A stretch of DNA of 64,000 nucleotides from Deinococcus deserti VCD115 (GCF_000020685.1 NC_012528.1:248001-312000); one strand, 5' to 3'; counted from the first letter of the stretch, positions 1-9,152 are shown. Translations and numbers: made by a program. Notes: a model not told the origin generated them from the letters alone.

Positions 1-564
1 CCAGGAAGCACCGCCCTGTTTACAGCGGGGTTCCTGATGGCGTTGTGGTTGCCTGAATATGACCAGTTGCTGTCGTACGCGCGTGCACGCGGGGTCCGGG
101 TGGCCCTGGATACCGGTTGGCCGCCTCCCGGTTGGACGCCCGAGGTCAGGGCCATGGTCCGGTCATGGCTCGGAAAAACCGACCTGCTGCTGATCAATGA
201 GCTTGAAGCGACGGCTCTGGCCGAGACGGATGATGTGTATGCGGCAGGAATGGTACTTCTGGAGCAACTGGCACAGGACGCTACGCTGATTATCAAACGT
301 GGACCTTGGGGAGCAGCGGCGTGGGTTGGGAGTCAACAGGTGGAAGTAAGTGCCCCGCAGGTGCAGGTGGTGGACACGATCGGTGCGGGTGACACGTTCA
401 ATGCGGCATTTTTGGCCGCCCAGTACGACGGCAGGTCACTTCAGAACAGCATGGCGGCCGCCGTGGCCTACGCCTCGCACTCGATCAGTACGCAGCCGCG
501 AACGTACGCAGCTACGCTTGGTGACCCGCTGCAGGATCGACCGACCGAGTTGTCCAGGCCATAA
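1..564 (+). CDS. PfkB-family carbohydrate kinase, C-terminal part (gene starts before the window)
   Basis: The reading frame is open from base 1 to a TAA at 562-564, so this is the C-terminal ~187 residues of a gene whose start lies outside the window; an ATG at 37 is internal. The stretch DTIGAGDTFNAAFLAA is the PfkB family signature 2, which holds the phosphate-binding anion hole and the catalytic Asp (GAGD). Before it, a segment ending in NELEATAL and one reading TLIIKRGPWG match the typical middle of ribokinase/2-keto-3-deoxygluconate kinase-like proteins. Known role of the family: ATP-dependent phosphorylation of a sugar or nucleoside in the cytoplasm. The substrate cannot be told without the N-terminal half. 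Confidence 0.9.
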   Translation, partial: PGSTALFTAGFLMALWLPEYDQLLSYARARGVRVALDTGWPPPGWTPEVRAMVRSWLGKTDLLLINELEATALAETDDVYAAGMVLLEQLAQDATLIIKRGPWGAAAWVGSQQVEVSAPQVQVVDTIGAGDTFNAAFLAAQYDGRSLQNSMAAAVAYASHSISTQPRTYAATLGDPLQDRPTELSRP

Positions 565-568
565 ATGC

Positions 569-621
569 AAGGAAGCCAGCGTGAGCTCCGGAGAGAACCT
601 GGAGTCCATGCTGGCTTCCTT
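569..621 (+). terminator. Inverted repeat just after the kinase gene, probable terminator
   Basis: A perfect 12-bp stem (AAGGAAGCCAGC at 569-580 and its complement at 610-621) begins five bases after the kinase stop. The 29-nt loop can fold a smaller CTCC/GGAG stem. There is no T-run, so termination is inferred from position and stem strength. The rest of the gap to 891 shows nothing I can name. Confidence 0.5.
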
Positions 622-891
622 ACGCAACGTCCCTTCCCTGTTGGCCTCAATGTGCTGAGTTTAGCGTCAGCCCAAGCTCAACCAGGCGTGACCTCCGCAT
701 TGATTGAGCCGAAATACGTTGCCTTCAATAATCTCGTTGGAATCCTCCTGGCATCCTGCCTGGGCGTGTGTTGGCGCAGGAAGGGGAGAGCGTGACTTCG
801 AACGGTCCGCGAGCCGGGTTGGGCGTGCGTCACCTGGACGGCTGGGCCATTAGCACAGAGCAGCAGGGCCTGGGCAAGGGTCAATAATCTC

Positions 892-1851
892 CTACCGGTC
901 GTTCGACGATGAGCCGATGGGAATCGCCAGCCCGGTCACTGTCTCACCGCTCCCGATAGTTCCTACCCTTGAGGCACTACCCCGGTATATGGACACGGAG
1001 TACAGCTCCGAGGAGCGGCTGCCCTGTGGGGTGAAAACCGCGTAGGCGTTGCGCGAACTGTCAATGTCGAAGCCGGCGAGGGTAGAGACGTCTACTCTTA
1101 GACTGCTTTTGGAAAACAATTGCCCGGTGTTGGGCGAGACGGGCGGTGTGGCCGATGGGTTGCCCTGCTCGGCGAGCAGCTCAAGGCTGGCGTCAAGCAA
1201 GTACAAATTGGTCTGGGTGGCCCCAGCAACCGGGTTCGTGTAGGCGGCAGCCACCACATCGGGTTTCCGCCCTTGATTGCGGTCTCCGGCAGCGTAAGCC
1301 AGGCGGCCGTCCACGCCTGCGACAGCGCCGGTATCGGGATGTACCCGCAGATCCTGGCCCGTGTTACTCACTACGCGGATGCGGTCGACCACCGGGTTAA
1401 AGTCAAACCCGAAAGACGTTCCTTCGAGCACCGGCGTGAAGGGAGCACCGACTGGTGTCGCGGCGCCACTTGCGAGGTCGATGGTGTAGATGCGGCTGGT
1501 CGAGCCCAGCGCATAGAGCCGACCATTGGCGGGGCGAAAATCAATACCCAGCACCCGCTCACCGGGAGCCAGGCCTGTAATCGGCTGAGCCTGCACGTCG
1601 CCGGGAGTAGACGCAGAAAAGCGCAGCAGACGGTTCGATGCCGTGGTGGCGTACATCATGTTGCTCCCGCCGCTCCACGAACCGCCGTCGTTCCAGGACC
1701 CACTGCCCCAATCGCCACCACCGAACGATGCGGCCATCAGCGGCGCTGGCGCCGTCTTCCTGTCAGCCATCCCACCGTCAGGGACAGATGCGGTCCCGCA
1801 GGCGGCGAGGGCGATAACCATGGGAATGGACAGAAAACGAAGCTGTTGCAT
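892..1851 (-). CDS. DUF4394-domain secreted lipoprotein
   Basis: About 319 residues. I chose the ATG at 1851 because a strong ribosome site (AAGGAGG) lies just upstream; the longer frame to 1947 adds a non-signal extension. The N-terminus is a short hydrophobic segment followed by ALAACGTAS, a lipobox that predicts lipid attachment at Cys after export. Then comes a Gly/Ser/Trp-rich linker, then a DUF4394 region (from about YATTASNRLLRF onward) with repeated phrases such as GIDFRPANGRLYALG and GFDFNPVVDRIRVVS, which form a beta-propeller-like fold in this family. Function is unknown. It follows the ECF sigma operon on the same strand but is separated by 267 bp and a hairpin, so it may be a sigma target rather than part of the operon. 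Confidence 0.85.
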   Translation of the reverse strand: MQQLRFLSIPMVIALAACGTASVPDGGMADRKTAPAPLMAASFGGGDWGSGSWNDGGSWSGGSNMMYATTASNRLLRFSASTPGDVQAQPITGLAPGERVLGIDFRPANGRLYALGSTSRIYTIDLASGAATPVGAPFTPVLEGTSFGFDFNPVVDRIRVVSNTGQDLRVHPDTGAVAGVDGRLAYAAGDRNQGRKPDVVAAAYTNPVAGATQTNLYLLDASLELLAEQGNPSATPPVSPNTGQLFSKSSLRVDVSTLAGFDIDSSRNAYAVFTPQGSRSSELYSVSIYRGSASRVGTIGSGETVTGLAIPIGSSSNDR

Positions 1852-2081
1852 AAGGGTCCTCCTTGAAGCAAATGGAATGGACGGCCTGTTCCGGAGTCTT
1901 CTGGCCGCCCGTCCTGAGGGGCCAGAGGAAACGCTGATCTTCTCCACTCCTAGAAACGCACCGCGGGCCGCTTGAGATGCATCCAGTCATACGTAAAGAT
2001 CAGGTGAAGCAGGGCATTCCAGCGGAACGCGGCTTTTCGTTCGTCCATCGCTGGAGCGCGGTATCTGCCGGCAAGGCATTC

Positions 2082-2097
2082 CCCGGGTACACCCGGG
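2082..2097 (-). terminator. Compact palindrome after the beta-propeller gene
   Basis: CCCGGGT and ACCCGGG arms of 7 bp flank a two-base centre, 22 bases past the stop of the minus-strand propeller gene. Position suggests a transcript end, but the tight centre would also suit a protein-binding palindrome. No T-run is visible. Confidence 0.35.
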
Positions 2098-2118
2098 ACG
2101 TCAGGTGCCGGACGCCAG

Positions 2119-3213
2119 TCAGCGGGTGGCTGGTGGGATCAGCATGACTGATTCCGGCGCAACGACCGTGACAGCAGCGCTCGGTGCCAGATCGCGCCTG
2201 CCTTTTAATTTCAGTAGTCCATCGAATCGCATCAGCGTGTGGCGCGCCCGGTCCGCCACGAAAAGGGCAGAACCATCGAACGCCACCCCGACCGGATTGC
2301 CCAGCAGTGACTTGGGCCCGCTTATCCGCAACCGGACAGGAGCCTCGCCTGTGAGTTGCCGGATGCCTGAAAGCACCAGAATTGCCCCGTCGCTATCGAA
2401 GTTGGATTGGTCCCGGTCGATGGCCGCCCCCACATCGACCATCAACACGGTGTCCTGGGCCGGAAGGTAGACCAGGTCGTGCAGATTGGCTGCGGCCCGC
2501 TGCCCCTGCATGGTGGGCACGATAACGCGGTAGGAGCCTAGCCCCCGGCCCGCCAGGTACCGGTCAAAGACGACCAGCGTTCCGTCAGTTGCGCCCACGA
2601 TCAGGCGATCTGCCGACTCGTCGTACGCCAGACCCCACGGGCGGCGCGGTCCGGCGGACGTCCGGCCCAGGTCCGGGGTGATGAAGCGCGGCGCTATATC
2701 ACCCCGGGCGCCGCCAGCGAATACTTTGAGTGTGGCGTCGCCGAAATCCGCGATGATCACCAACCCGGCCCGGGGTGACACCACGATGTCCTTGGGCTGC
2801 TTGAGTCCTGAGCGTGGACCACTGACCCATTGATCACGCGCCGCGTCGAAACGCCCTGCAGCGCGTCCGGCCAGGTTCCTGATCTTCAGGAAACCACCTG
2901 GAGCCACTAAGCTGGGACCGTCGTCAAAGGTGATGAAGGCGTCGCCCGCCGAGTTGAAGTCTACGTATTCCAGACTCTGTGGAGCACCATCAATGGTGAA
3001 GGCCAGTTGGGCCGCCGAGAGATCGGGGGGGGTTCGGAACACGCGGCCGGATGGGGGGTCGCTCGCCACCACAGGCCTCGCCGGCTTACTGATCACCAGC
3101 AGACCGGTCGGTGTGGTGTGCGGCGCCGCCTGGGCCGTCACCAGCAATAGCGCGGTTGCCAGCCGGCACAGCCCACGTCGTAAGACGAGTTGTGGTCGAA
3201 TCCTATTTTCCAT
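2119..3213 (-). CDS. Secreted NHL/SMP-type beta-propeller protein
   Basis: About 364 residues. The ATG at 3213 has GGGG at a good distance and gives a compact signal peptide (basic start, then LATALLLVTAQAAP); earlier starts at 3237 or a GTG at 3258 are possible. The mature part contains propeller-like blade motifs: LKQPKDIVVSPRAGLVIIAD, RRPWGLAYDESADRLIVG, NLHDLVYLPAQDTVLMVD and NPVGVAFDGSALFVADRA, each a hydrophobic strand followed by a D/N-rich turn. This is the usual look of extracytoplasmic NHL repeat proteins; no catalytic residues are evident. It starts 48 bp after the anti-sigma gene on the same strand, so it is probably the third gene of the sigma operon and may be the surface component that the system controls. 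Confidence 0.75.
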   Translation of the reverse strand: MENRIRPQLVLRRGLCRLATALLLVTAQAAPHTTPTGLLVISKPARPVVASDPPSGRVFRTPPDLSAAQLAFTIDGAPQSLEYVDFNSAGDAFITFDDGPSLVAPGGFLKIRNLAGRAAGRFDAARDQWVSGPRSGLKQPKDIVVSPRAGLVIIADFGDATLKVFAGGARGDIAPRFITPDLGRTSAGPRRPWGLAYDESADRLIVGATDGTLVVFDRYLAGRGLGSYRVIVPTMQGQRAAANLHDLVYLPAQDTVLMVDVGAAIDRDQSNFDSDGAILVLSGIRQLTGEAPVRLRISGPKSLLGNPVGVAFDGSALFVADRARHTLMRFDGLLKLKGRRDLAPSAAVTVVAPESVMLIPPATR

Positions 3214-3261
3214 TGACAGGCCCCCAGACCTCAGCATAGCCACCTGACGACCGGACACCGT

Positions 3262-4212
3262 TTACCGGACGGTTATCCGGACGGCCGTTTGTGCCGACCC
3301 GGCCCGCACCTCAATGCGGTTTTCTCCTGACTTCAGGCCGAGTACAGTGAACGTGAAACGGCCTTCAGCCACCGCGGACGACCGGAGGGATCCCGAATTC
3401 AGGCGATAGGCGATGGTCGTGACGTCACTGGGCGCGGTGCCGCTCACGATGACCTGGTGGGTGGTCACGACCGTTCCGTCGAGGGGCTGACTGACCGTGA
3501 GCCTGTCAGGTGTTGGGGCGGCCGCAAGGTTTACCCGGCTGAGTGCGCGGCTGGGTTGGACGCTGCCACCGCCCGGTTCACGACTGAGGTACAGGGCCAC
3601 GAAACGCTTCGTTTCCACCTCAAAGACCCCGTCGCGCGATACCCGCAGGGAGACCAGCCGCTCACGACCGCCGGGTTGCCAGTCGGCCTGAGTGTGGCCC
3701 CAGGCCTGATACGCCTGCCCGGGCGGTAAAGTCCGGCTCACGACGAAGAGCGCCCGCTGGCCTCTCATCAGGACGCTGCCGATCGTCTCACCGCCAGCGC
3801 GGAGTGGGAGGCGGCGGACCTCAGGATGTGCCAGAAAAGCGACAAGGAGGGCGCGGTCTCCGGCAGTCTGCTGATACATGTCGTAGGTCCTCAGGCCTCC
3901 TAGTGCCCCACCGACGAGCAGCGTCGTACACGCCACCGCCAGCCAGCCCTGCGGGAACGGCCACGCCGACCTGCGTCTCTGCGATATGAGCGGCGTCTGC
4001 GTGCGCAACCGGGACTCAATGGCCGCCCAGCTTCCGGACGGGGCCGGGTGTACGGGCGCCGCTTCCGCAAGGGCCACCAGCGCCTCTCGCAGCGCACGCA
4101 CCTGAGCGCGTCCAGCGGGCGAATGTTCCAGCTCAGCCTCAACCTGAGATTGTTCGTCCGGACTGAGCGTACCAAGCACGTACTCTTCCAGCCGGTCAGG
4201 AGACCCGGTCAT
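3262..4212 (-). CDS. Membrane anti-sigma factor (RskA-like C-terminal domain)
   Basis: 316 residues. The N-terminal ~85 residues (EEYVLGTLSPDEQSQVEAEL) form the short helical anti-sigma domain of the RskA/RsgI type, without the HxxxCxxC zinc motif. A single membrane span lies at about residues 90-107 (LAVACTTLLVGGALGGL). Outside the membrane is an RskA C-terminal domain with the typical GQAYQAWG stretch, followed by an Ig-like tail (PLDGTVVTTHQVIVSGTAP). Its start overlaps the sigma gene stop by 4 bp (ATGA), so the two are translationally coupled. By family knowledge it holds the sigma factor at the membrane until a signal causes release. What signal it senses is not visible. Confidence 0.88.
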   Translation of the reverse strand: MTGSPDRLEEYVLGTLSPDEQSQVEAELEHSPAGRAQVRALREALVALAEAAPVHPAPSGSWAAIESRLRTQTPLISQRRRSAWPFPQGWLAVACTTLLVGGALGGLRTYDMYQQTAGDRALLVAFLAHPEVRRLPLRAGGETIGSVLMRGQRALFVVSRTLPPGQAYQAWGHTQADWQPGGRERLVSLRVSRDGVFEVETKRFVALYLSREPGGGSVQPSRALSRVNLAAAPTPDRLTVSQPLDGTVVTTHQVIVSGTAPSDVTTIAYRLNSGSLRSSAVAEGRFTFTVLGLKSGENRIEVRAGSAQTAVRITVR

Positions 4213-4745
4213 GGCTGCTCCAGAAAGCGCTCCAGAGCCAACAGGGCCCGCCGTACCCGGCTTTTCACCGTGCCCAGTGGTAACTTTGAGCGTTCGGCCA
4301 GTTCCAGGTGAGTGTACCCGGCGTAGAAGGAGTCGTGCAGCAGTTGACGGTCCAATGGCTCGAGCTGCGCGAGCGCCTGGGTCACCACGGCGCCCAGGTG
4401 GCCGTCCACCGAGGCTGACGGCAGAGGCGAGTCCAGTTCATGCACGTCCCAGTCGGCCTTTTGTGGACGGGCACGCCTCGCCCGCAGACGGGACATGCAG
4501 TCGTTGCGCGCGATGGTATAGACGAAAGCGCGCGGTGATCCCAGGTCAGCGCGGTACGTGCGTGCCTGACGATACACTTTCAGAAACGTGTCCTGCATCA
4601 CCTCCTCTGCCTCCTCGCGGCTTCCCAGCAGCTGAAGCGCCAGTGAGAAGACTTTGCTCCCCATGCCGCTATACAGTGCAGCGAGAGCCGCTTCGTCTCC
4701 CTGCTGCAGGCGACCCAGCAGCGCGGCCTCCTCACTGGACTCCAT
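4209..4745 (-). CDS. ECF-type RNA polymerase sigma factor
   Basis: 178 residues, normal length for an ECF sigma factor. Region 2 (about residues 25-90) contains EEAEEVMQDTFLKVYRQA and AFVYTIARNDCMSRLR, the core-binding and -10 recognition helices. Region 4 (about 125-172) contains LELAERSKLPLGTVKSRVRR, the helix-turn-helix that reads the -35 element. Together with the adjacent RskA-like anti-sigma factor this fits the SigK-like group. The gene heads a minus-strand operon of sigma, anti-sigma and propeller. Autoregulation is likely from family knowledge, but I cannot confirm an ECF promoter by eye. Confidence 0.92.
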   Translation of the reverse strand: MESSEEAALLGRLQQGDEAALAALYSGMGSKVFSLALQLLGSREEAEEVMQDTFLKVYRQARTYRADLGSPRAFVYTIARNDCMSRLRARRARPQKADWDVHELDSPLPSASVDGHLGAVVTQALAQLEPLDRQLLHDSFYAGYTHLELAERSKLPLGTVKSRVRRALLALERFLEQP

Positions 4746-4837
4746 TAAACCGAGCCACGCGTGCCCGGCGAGCCAGAGTCAACCCGCCACCCAACCTGCG
4801 CTGCGAGTCCATCCGTTTCAATCATCGAAAGCCATAC

Positions 4838-4850
4838 CCTTACTGTAAGG
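4838..4850. promoter_or_regulatory. Short palindrome upstream of the ECF sigma gene
   Basis: CCTTACTGTAAGG is a perfect 6+1+6 palindrome 93-105 bp upstream of the sigma gene start. It could be an operator for a dimeric regulator of this operon. No second copy was noticed. The rest of 4746-5187 holds only short implausible frames and a direct repeat of TTTATGAC at 5116 and 5131 (15-bp period) of unknown meaning. Confidence 0.25.
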
Positions 4851-5187
4851 AATCAACGCAGTGATGCGCGCAGGTGGCCAAGAAGTTCGCAATCGCATTA
4901 AGGGCAGAGTGAAAGGTCTGGAGAAACAGCGCATGTCGGGCTCCTTGCTGAGAGAACTGGCCAGTACATATGAGCGGCCTTGCATCAGTAGAAACGCAGG
5001 AAATCGACGTTTGGATGCACAGCAGAATGTACGTGCTTAGCTTCACTTGCCCCCAATGCCCACCTTCCTCCTCACCTTCATGGCTTCTGATCCCGGATGA
5101 TGCGCACCACGACCCTTTATGACCTAATGGTTTATGACAAGTTCACCGTTCGACTCCTGAAGTCCGGACCTTGCGTAACACATCTGA

Positions 5188-5416
5188 TCAGAACTTCAGG
5201 GCGATGATCATATTCACTCCATCATCTGCAGCACGCCGGGCCAGGTCGATATAGCCATGGAATTTCAGTGCCTCCAGGCCATGCGCGCACAGCACCAAGG
5301 TCCGCCGCCAGCTTTCTGTGTATCCCGGTGCGTTTGCTGACGTCCACGGCCAGAATTTTGGCCACCTCATCAGCGTGACCCCGCAGGGCGAAACGGCCCG
5401 CAGCGAGTACGTCCAC
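5188..5416 (-). pseudogene. Small unknown gene broken by a frameshift
   Basis: A GTG at 5416 follows a strong AAGGAG site with 6-nt spacing and opens a frame containing ALRGHADEVAKILAVDVSKR. Around 5270-5285 this frame becomes nonsense, while the neighbouring frame becomes protein-like (GLEALKFHGYIDLARRAADD) and ends at 5188. Joined, they would give a ~76-residue protein. I do not recognise the family. A single-base change or sequencing error would explain the split. Confidence 0.3.
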
Positions 5417-5553
5417 ATCGATCTCCTTCAGTGGCACAGCACGCCGCACCGGTTGCGTGCTGCGGGAGAGTCGCGGTTAAATTCGGCGTTCCTGATTCGC
5501 CCGATGAGCCCTGTTATGTCGATGAGCAGTGCTCCTTGACAGGACTGTCCTAG

Positions 5554-5585
5554 AAAAAGGAGAGCCAATGACAACTCTCCTTTTT
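5554..5585. terminator. Bidirectional intrinsic terminator
   Basis: AAAAAGGAGAG (5554-5564) pairs with CTCTCCTTTTT (5575-5585) around a 10-nt loop, giving an 11-bp stem with T-runs in both directions. It is a textbook Rho-independent terminator, yet no intact gene ends right beside it on either strand, suggesting that a gene here has been lost. Confidence 0.7.
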
Positions 5586-6280
5586 TCTTGAGGAAAAGGG
5601 TTGCCAGCCGTCGTCGCGACGAGCGGGGCGTTCACCGTCAGCAACCATGAAAGCATCCTTCGTCAGGACGATGTTAGAGGTGCTTGTGACCGCCTAAGCT
5701 CTGCGCGGTGAGATCCCAGAAGCCGCGTTCCTGCCAAAAGCGAATTTAGGCCATTCCAATCCAACAGGCATGACCTGCCTGGATCAATCTCAGCATGGTC
5801 GGCAAATTCTCATGAGGGGTGGACTCGCGGGTGGCCTTACCACAAAAAGACTGCACAAGACGACGTTCCGTTGCCCGCTCCTGATCTGGAGAGGAGCCGC
5901 GATCATCAGTCATCCTCACAGTGATTTACTGTGACTCATTTCTTCCGGTTTTAAAGTGCTCATGCTTTTCAAAGCAATAACAGATCACGTGACGTGAAAA
6001 AGTGGTTTATTCGCTTCACATTGCCTTGGAAAGCCGACATTCAAGTAGAACAGGATCCCAGTCACATAACCATCAGGATTTCTGCTTTAGACAGTATGTT
6101 CATCATTCATTTCCTGTTCAAGGAAAACCGCCTCATGTAACAATAGAAGACGGAGTCCTTGCGTATCTTTGACCCTGCTTAAAGCTTAAACGCACAGGGA
6201 ATAAGCTTCCAGTTACCAAGCACCGGTTCGTATCCGGCGTCGAAGCCTACGAACATCACTCGTTTCCCCCGAGGCCCAAC
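5586..6280. other. Long gene-free stretch before the peptide-binding protein gene
   Basis: No convincing coding frame on either strand. From about 5880 the base composition is clearly more AT-rich than the genes around it. It should contain the promoter of the gene at 6281. A short minus-strand phrase near 5710-5850 (CGKATRESTPHENLPTMLRL) looks protein-like but has no start and no recognisable family; it may be a gene remnant. Confidence 0.4.
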
Positions 6281-8047
6281 ATGAAAAAAGCTCTCTTTGT
6301 TGTACTCGCCATGACCGTCACCTCTGCTACTGCGGCTCCCTTCGTGTGGCCTGCTGCCTGGACTGGTGAACCGAACACGGCCAACAAGCGCGGCGGGGAA
6401 TTCCGCAGTTACACGATCTCGGACTATAAGACCATCAACCCTTTCACCACCGCTGAAGCCGACAGTCTCACCGACCTGATGACCCTCCGGACCAGCGGCC
6501 TGTTCACGCAGGACCCCCGCAACGACGAGTTCATCCCCTACATGGCTGAGGGAAAACCTACCGTCAGCAATGGAAACAAGCGTTTCGTGGTCAAGATCCG
6601 CAAGGGCATGAAATTCAGCGATGGCCAGCCGATCACCGCCGATGACTGGGTCACGACTGCCACCATTCATAAGGACGACAAGGTCGGCAGCAACAGTCGC
6701 GACACCTTCTTCATCAACGACAAGCCTATTACGGTCAAGAAGCTCGATACGTACACCCTTCAGTTCGACTTCCCGCAGGTGAGTGCCGGAGCCTACTCGC
6801 GCATGACCTATGCGCCCTGGCCAGACCATGTCTTCGGCAAGACATATCGCAGTGGTGGAGCCGCGGCCATCAAGAAGATGTGGACGCTGGGCACGCCAGC
6901 CGACGAGATTGTCTCACCCGGTGCCTGGACGCTGGACAGCTACCAGGCCGGGGAACGCGCTGTCCTGAAGAAGAACACCTATTGGGGCGAGTGGAACAAG
7001 GACAGCCGGGGCAATGCCCTGCCTTACCTTGACCGGTACTCCTCGCGCATTACTGCTGACCTGAACGCGGCTCTGGCCGCGTACCTCGCCGGGCAGATCG
7101 ATACCTTCGGGCCCAGCAAGGCCGATGAACTGGCCCAGATCCAGAAGGCCATCAGCGCGGGCAACCTCAAAGCCACCCTTATCCCCAACGTCAGCCCGCA
7201 GGCCGACAGCTCGTGGATCGTCTTCAACTGGAACAGGGCTGGCAATCCCGCCAAGCAGAAGCTGTTCCGCGATGTCCGCTTCCGCCGCGCCATGAGCCAC
7301 CTCGCCAACCGTCAGGCTATGGTGAAGCTCGCCCTGGGCGGCCTGGGCACCGAGACGTACTACAGCGTGTATCCCATCTTCAAACAGCAGATCGCCGCTG
7401 GAGAAAAGGCGAAAGCCCCGAAATACCCCTACAACCCTCGCGAAGCCGCCAGGCTGCTCGCTCAATTGGGCTACACCAAGAAAAATGCGCAGGGTTACCT
7501 GGTCGACAAAGCCGGCAAGGTGCTCGAATTCAACCTCAGCACCAACGCCGGTAACACCGTACGCGAGCAGCTCGGGCGTGTCTTCGCCGACGAAGCCAAG
7601 AAAGTGGGTGTGAAAGTCAACTTTACGCCCATCGATTTCAACAACCTGGTCAACCAGCTGACCGCCAAGGGTGAGAGCCGCCCCTTCGATGCGATCCTGC
7701 TGGGCCTGTCTGGTGGCGACAATATCTGGCCGTTCGGGAATAACGTCGTGCCCTGCGGCGGTTCCCTGCACATGTACAACAACAACTCCAAGGGCACCTG
7801 CCTGACTCCACAGGAGACAGAGATGACGAAGCTTTACAACCAGGGCGACGCTGAACTGAACGCGGCCAAGCGCCTGGCTATCGGCGGTCGGCTCATGAAG
7901 GTCGAGTCTGAACTGCAACCGGTTATCTATATGGTGGGTTCGAACTATCACGTGACCTACAACAACCGTGTCGGTGGCACGCGGGACCGCAAGCAGATGG
8001 ACGCCTACTACGGCTCCCGGGAACTCCCGCTTACGTTCATCAAGTAA
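6281..8047 (+). CDS. Peptide-type ABC transporter substrate-binding protein (SBP family 5)
   Basis: 588 residues, the usual length for oligopeptide/dipeptide-type binding proteins. The N-terminus (MKKALFVVLAMTVTSATA) is a Sec signal peptide without a lipobox. The mature part carries the family 5 pattern: VKIRKGMKFSDGQPITADDW, PGAWTLDSYQAGERAVLKKN before a YWGE segment, and a C-terminal region with FDAILLGLSGGD. It would capture a peptide or similar solute outside the membrane and hand it to a permease pair. No permease or ATPase lies nearby: the gene is alone, with a strong hairpin after it, so it must share membrane components encoded elsewhere or act as a receptor. A GAGG sits about 10 nt before the ATG. 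Confidence 0.9.
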   Translation: MKKALFVVLAMTVTSATAAPFVWPAAWTGEPNTANKRGGEFRSYTISDYKTINPFTTAEADSLTDLMTLRTSGLFTQDPRNDEFIPYMAEGKPTVSNGNKRFVVKIRKGMKFSDGQPITADDWVTTATIHKDDKVGSNSRDTFFINDKPITVKKLDTYTLQFDFPQVSAGAYSRMTYAPWPDHVFGKTYRSGGAAAIKKMWTLGTPADEIVSPGAWTLDSYQAGERAVLKKNTYWGEWNKDSRGNALPYLDRYSSRITADLNAALAAYLAGQIDTFGPSKADELAQIQKAISAGNLKATLIPNVSPQADSSWIVFNWNRAGNPAKQKLFRDVRFRRAMSHLANRQAMVKLALGGLGTETYYSVYPIFKQQIAAGEKAKAPKYPYNPREAARLLAQLGYTKKNAQGYLVDKAGKVLEFNLSTNAGNTVREQLGRVFADEAKKVGVKVNFTPIDFNNLVNQLTAKGESRPFDAILLGLSGGDNIWPFGNNVVPCGGSLHMYNNNSKGTCLTPQETEMTKLYNQGDAELNAAKRLAIGGRLMKVESELQPVIYMVGSNYHVTYNNRVGGTRDRKQMDAYYGSRELPLTFIK

Positions 8048-8056
8048 GGCCCACTG

Positions 8057-8104
8057 AAGCTGGACTGCCTGACCCGTCATCTCTCGGGCTGGGCAGTCCA
8101 GCTT
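8057..8104 (+). terminator. Terminator hairpin after the peptide-binding protein gene
   Basis: A perfect 13-bp stem (AAGCTGGACTGCC at 8057-8069, complement at 8092-8104) starts ten bases after the stop codon. There is no long T-run, a common feature of high-GC terminators. Confidence 0.65.
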
Positions 8105-8726
8105 ATGACATGATGGGATCCCTCCGGGCATTTGAGGGTCGGCACCCGCCACGATCGGTAAGCATTGACTGCCCGTGTAAGCCGTGTAAGAGACTCTCCA
8201 GTAGGGCGCGGGCAGAGCCCCACAACGTCAGGCCAGCCACGTGTCCCTCCAGGTCGCCGCAACGGAGACTGCTGCTGGAGAGGCCTGAATCTGGCATACC
8301 GAGGTTATGTGAGCCCTATGCACTGTGCTGACAGGACGTTTGCAGACTGCGCAGAAAACGAACACGTTCAACACATAGGCCCCGGCCTCCCCCGAGCGGT
8401 AAACATCCGCATTCCACACACTTCCAGGCTGCCGCTTATTTAGGATTTCATCGTGGACCGATCTTCCCGGGCTTCACCTCTGGTTTGGTCGCGGCAGGTA
8501 CCCCGCCGGTTGATCCCTCCTGCCGCCGATTCGTTGTGCACTCCTGAACGTGAGCCAATCTCGCATATACGGTGCATTATGGTACGACGTGACCGTCCCG
8601 GCAGACGCCCCGCCGCTGTGCCCGGCGTACGCGAATGACGACAACCTCAACCATCTGATCGTGGTCACTTCATTTACCTCTCTCACTTGTGCAATTTTTG
8701 AGACCCGGTCTGTACTCTGCGGTACG
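8105..8726. other. Gene-free stretch ending in a candidate leaderless promoter
   Basis: No convincing gene. At the right end, TACTCT (8713-8718) fits a TANNNT -10 element with 8 nt to the ATG at 8727 and no Shine-Dalgarno site between them. This is the arrangement of a leaderless transcript, which is common in Deinococcus. Confidence 0.4.
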
Positions 8727-9152
8727 ATGTCCATCCCACAGCACTACCTGTTGATAGATGACAGCCCCACAGACCAACTCCTGGCGCAGGAAGCTTTCGC
8801 ACAATTACAACCGAGATCCACGCTCACATGTGTGTCAAGCGGAAGAGAAGCTCTTGAACTCCTGGAATCCGGTTTCTCACTGCCGGACGTGATCCTGCTG
8901 GACATCAACATGCCTGAGATGAATGGCTTACAGCTGCTGAAGTTGTTAAAAGACCAGATGCCATTGAAGGCTATCCCGGTGGTGATGCTAAGCATTTCAG
9001 GTGCAGAGGATGACATCCAGCAGGCATACCGTCTGCACGCGAGCTCGTATCTGGTGAAATCCAAAGGGTTTGATGCGTTTTTGGAGCAGGTGAAGTCGTT
9101 CCTTCGGTACTGGCAGGCGAATCAGGTGGTGGGCGCTTCAGCGGGACGATGA
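8727..9152 (+). CDS. REC-only response regulator (Rcp1-like)
   Basis: 141 residues forming one receiver domain and nothing else. The acidic pair (LLIDDSPTD), the phosphorylated Asp in PDVILLDINMPEMNG and the Lys in YLVKSKGFD are all present. The ATG at 8727 starts right at the first strand; an in-frame extension to 8550 has no domain content. Such single-domain regulators signal by protein contacts and are typical partners of phytochrome-like or other multi-PAS kinases. A close paralogue is encoded at 35032-35445 (shared QANxV tail). No kinase is adjacent; the nearest candidate partner in the window is the large kinase at 55030. Confidence 0.9.
   Translation: MSIPQHYLLIDDSPTDQLLAQEAFAQLQPRSTLTCVSSGREALELLESGFSLPDVILLDINMPEMNGLQLLKLLKDQMPLKAIPVVMLSISGAEDDIQQAYRLHASSYLVKSKGFDAFLEQVKSFLRYWQANQVVGASAGR

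Noticed and set aside
5116..5138. Direct repeat of TTTATGAC as a damage-response motif
   Set aside because: It is a direct, not inverted, repeat with a 15-bp period, so it does not fit the RDRM palindrome; no gene starts nearby.
6914..8152. 412-codon minus-strand frame opposite the peptide-binding protein gene
   Set aside because: Valine/glycine-rich antisense frame with no recognisable motif; the plus-strand gene is certain.
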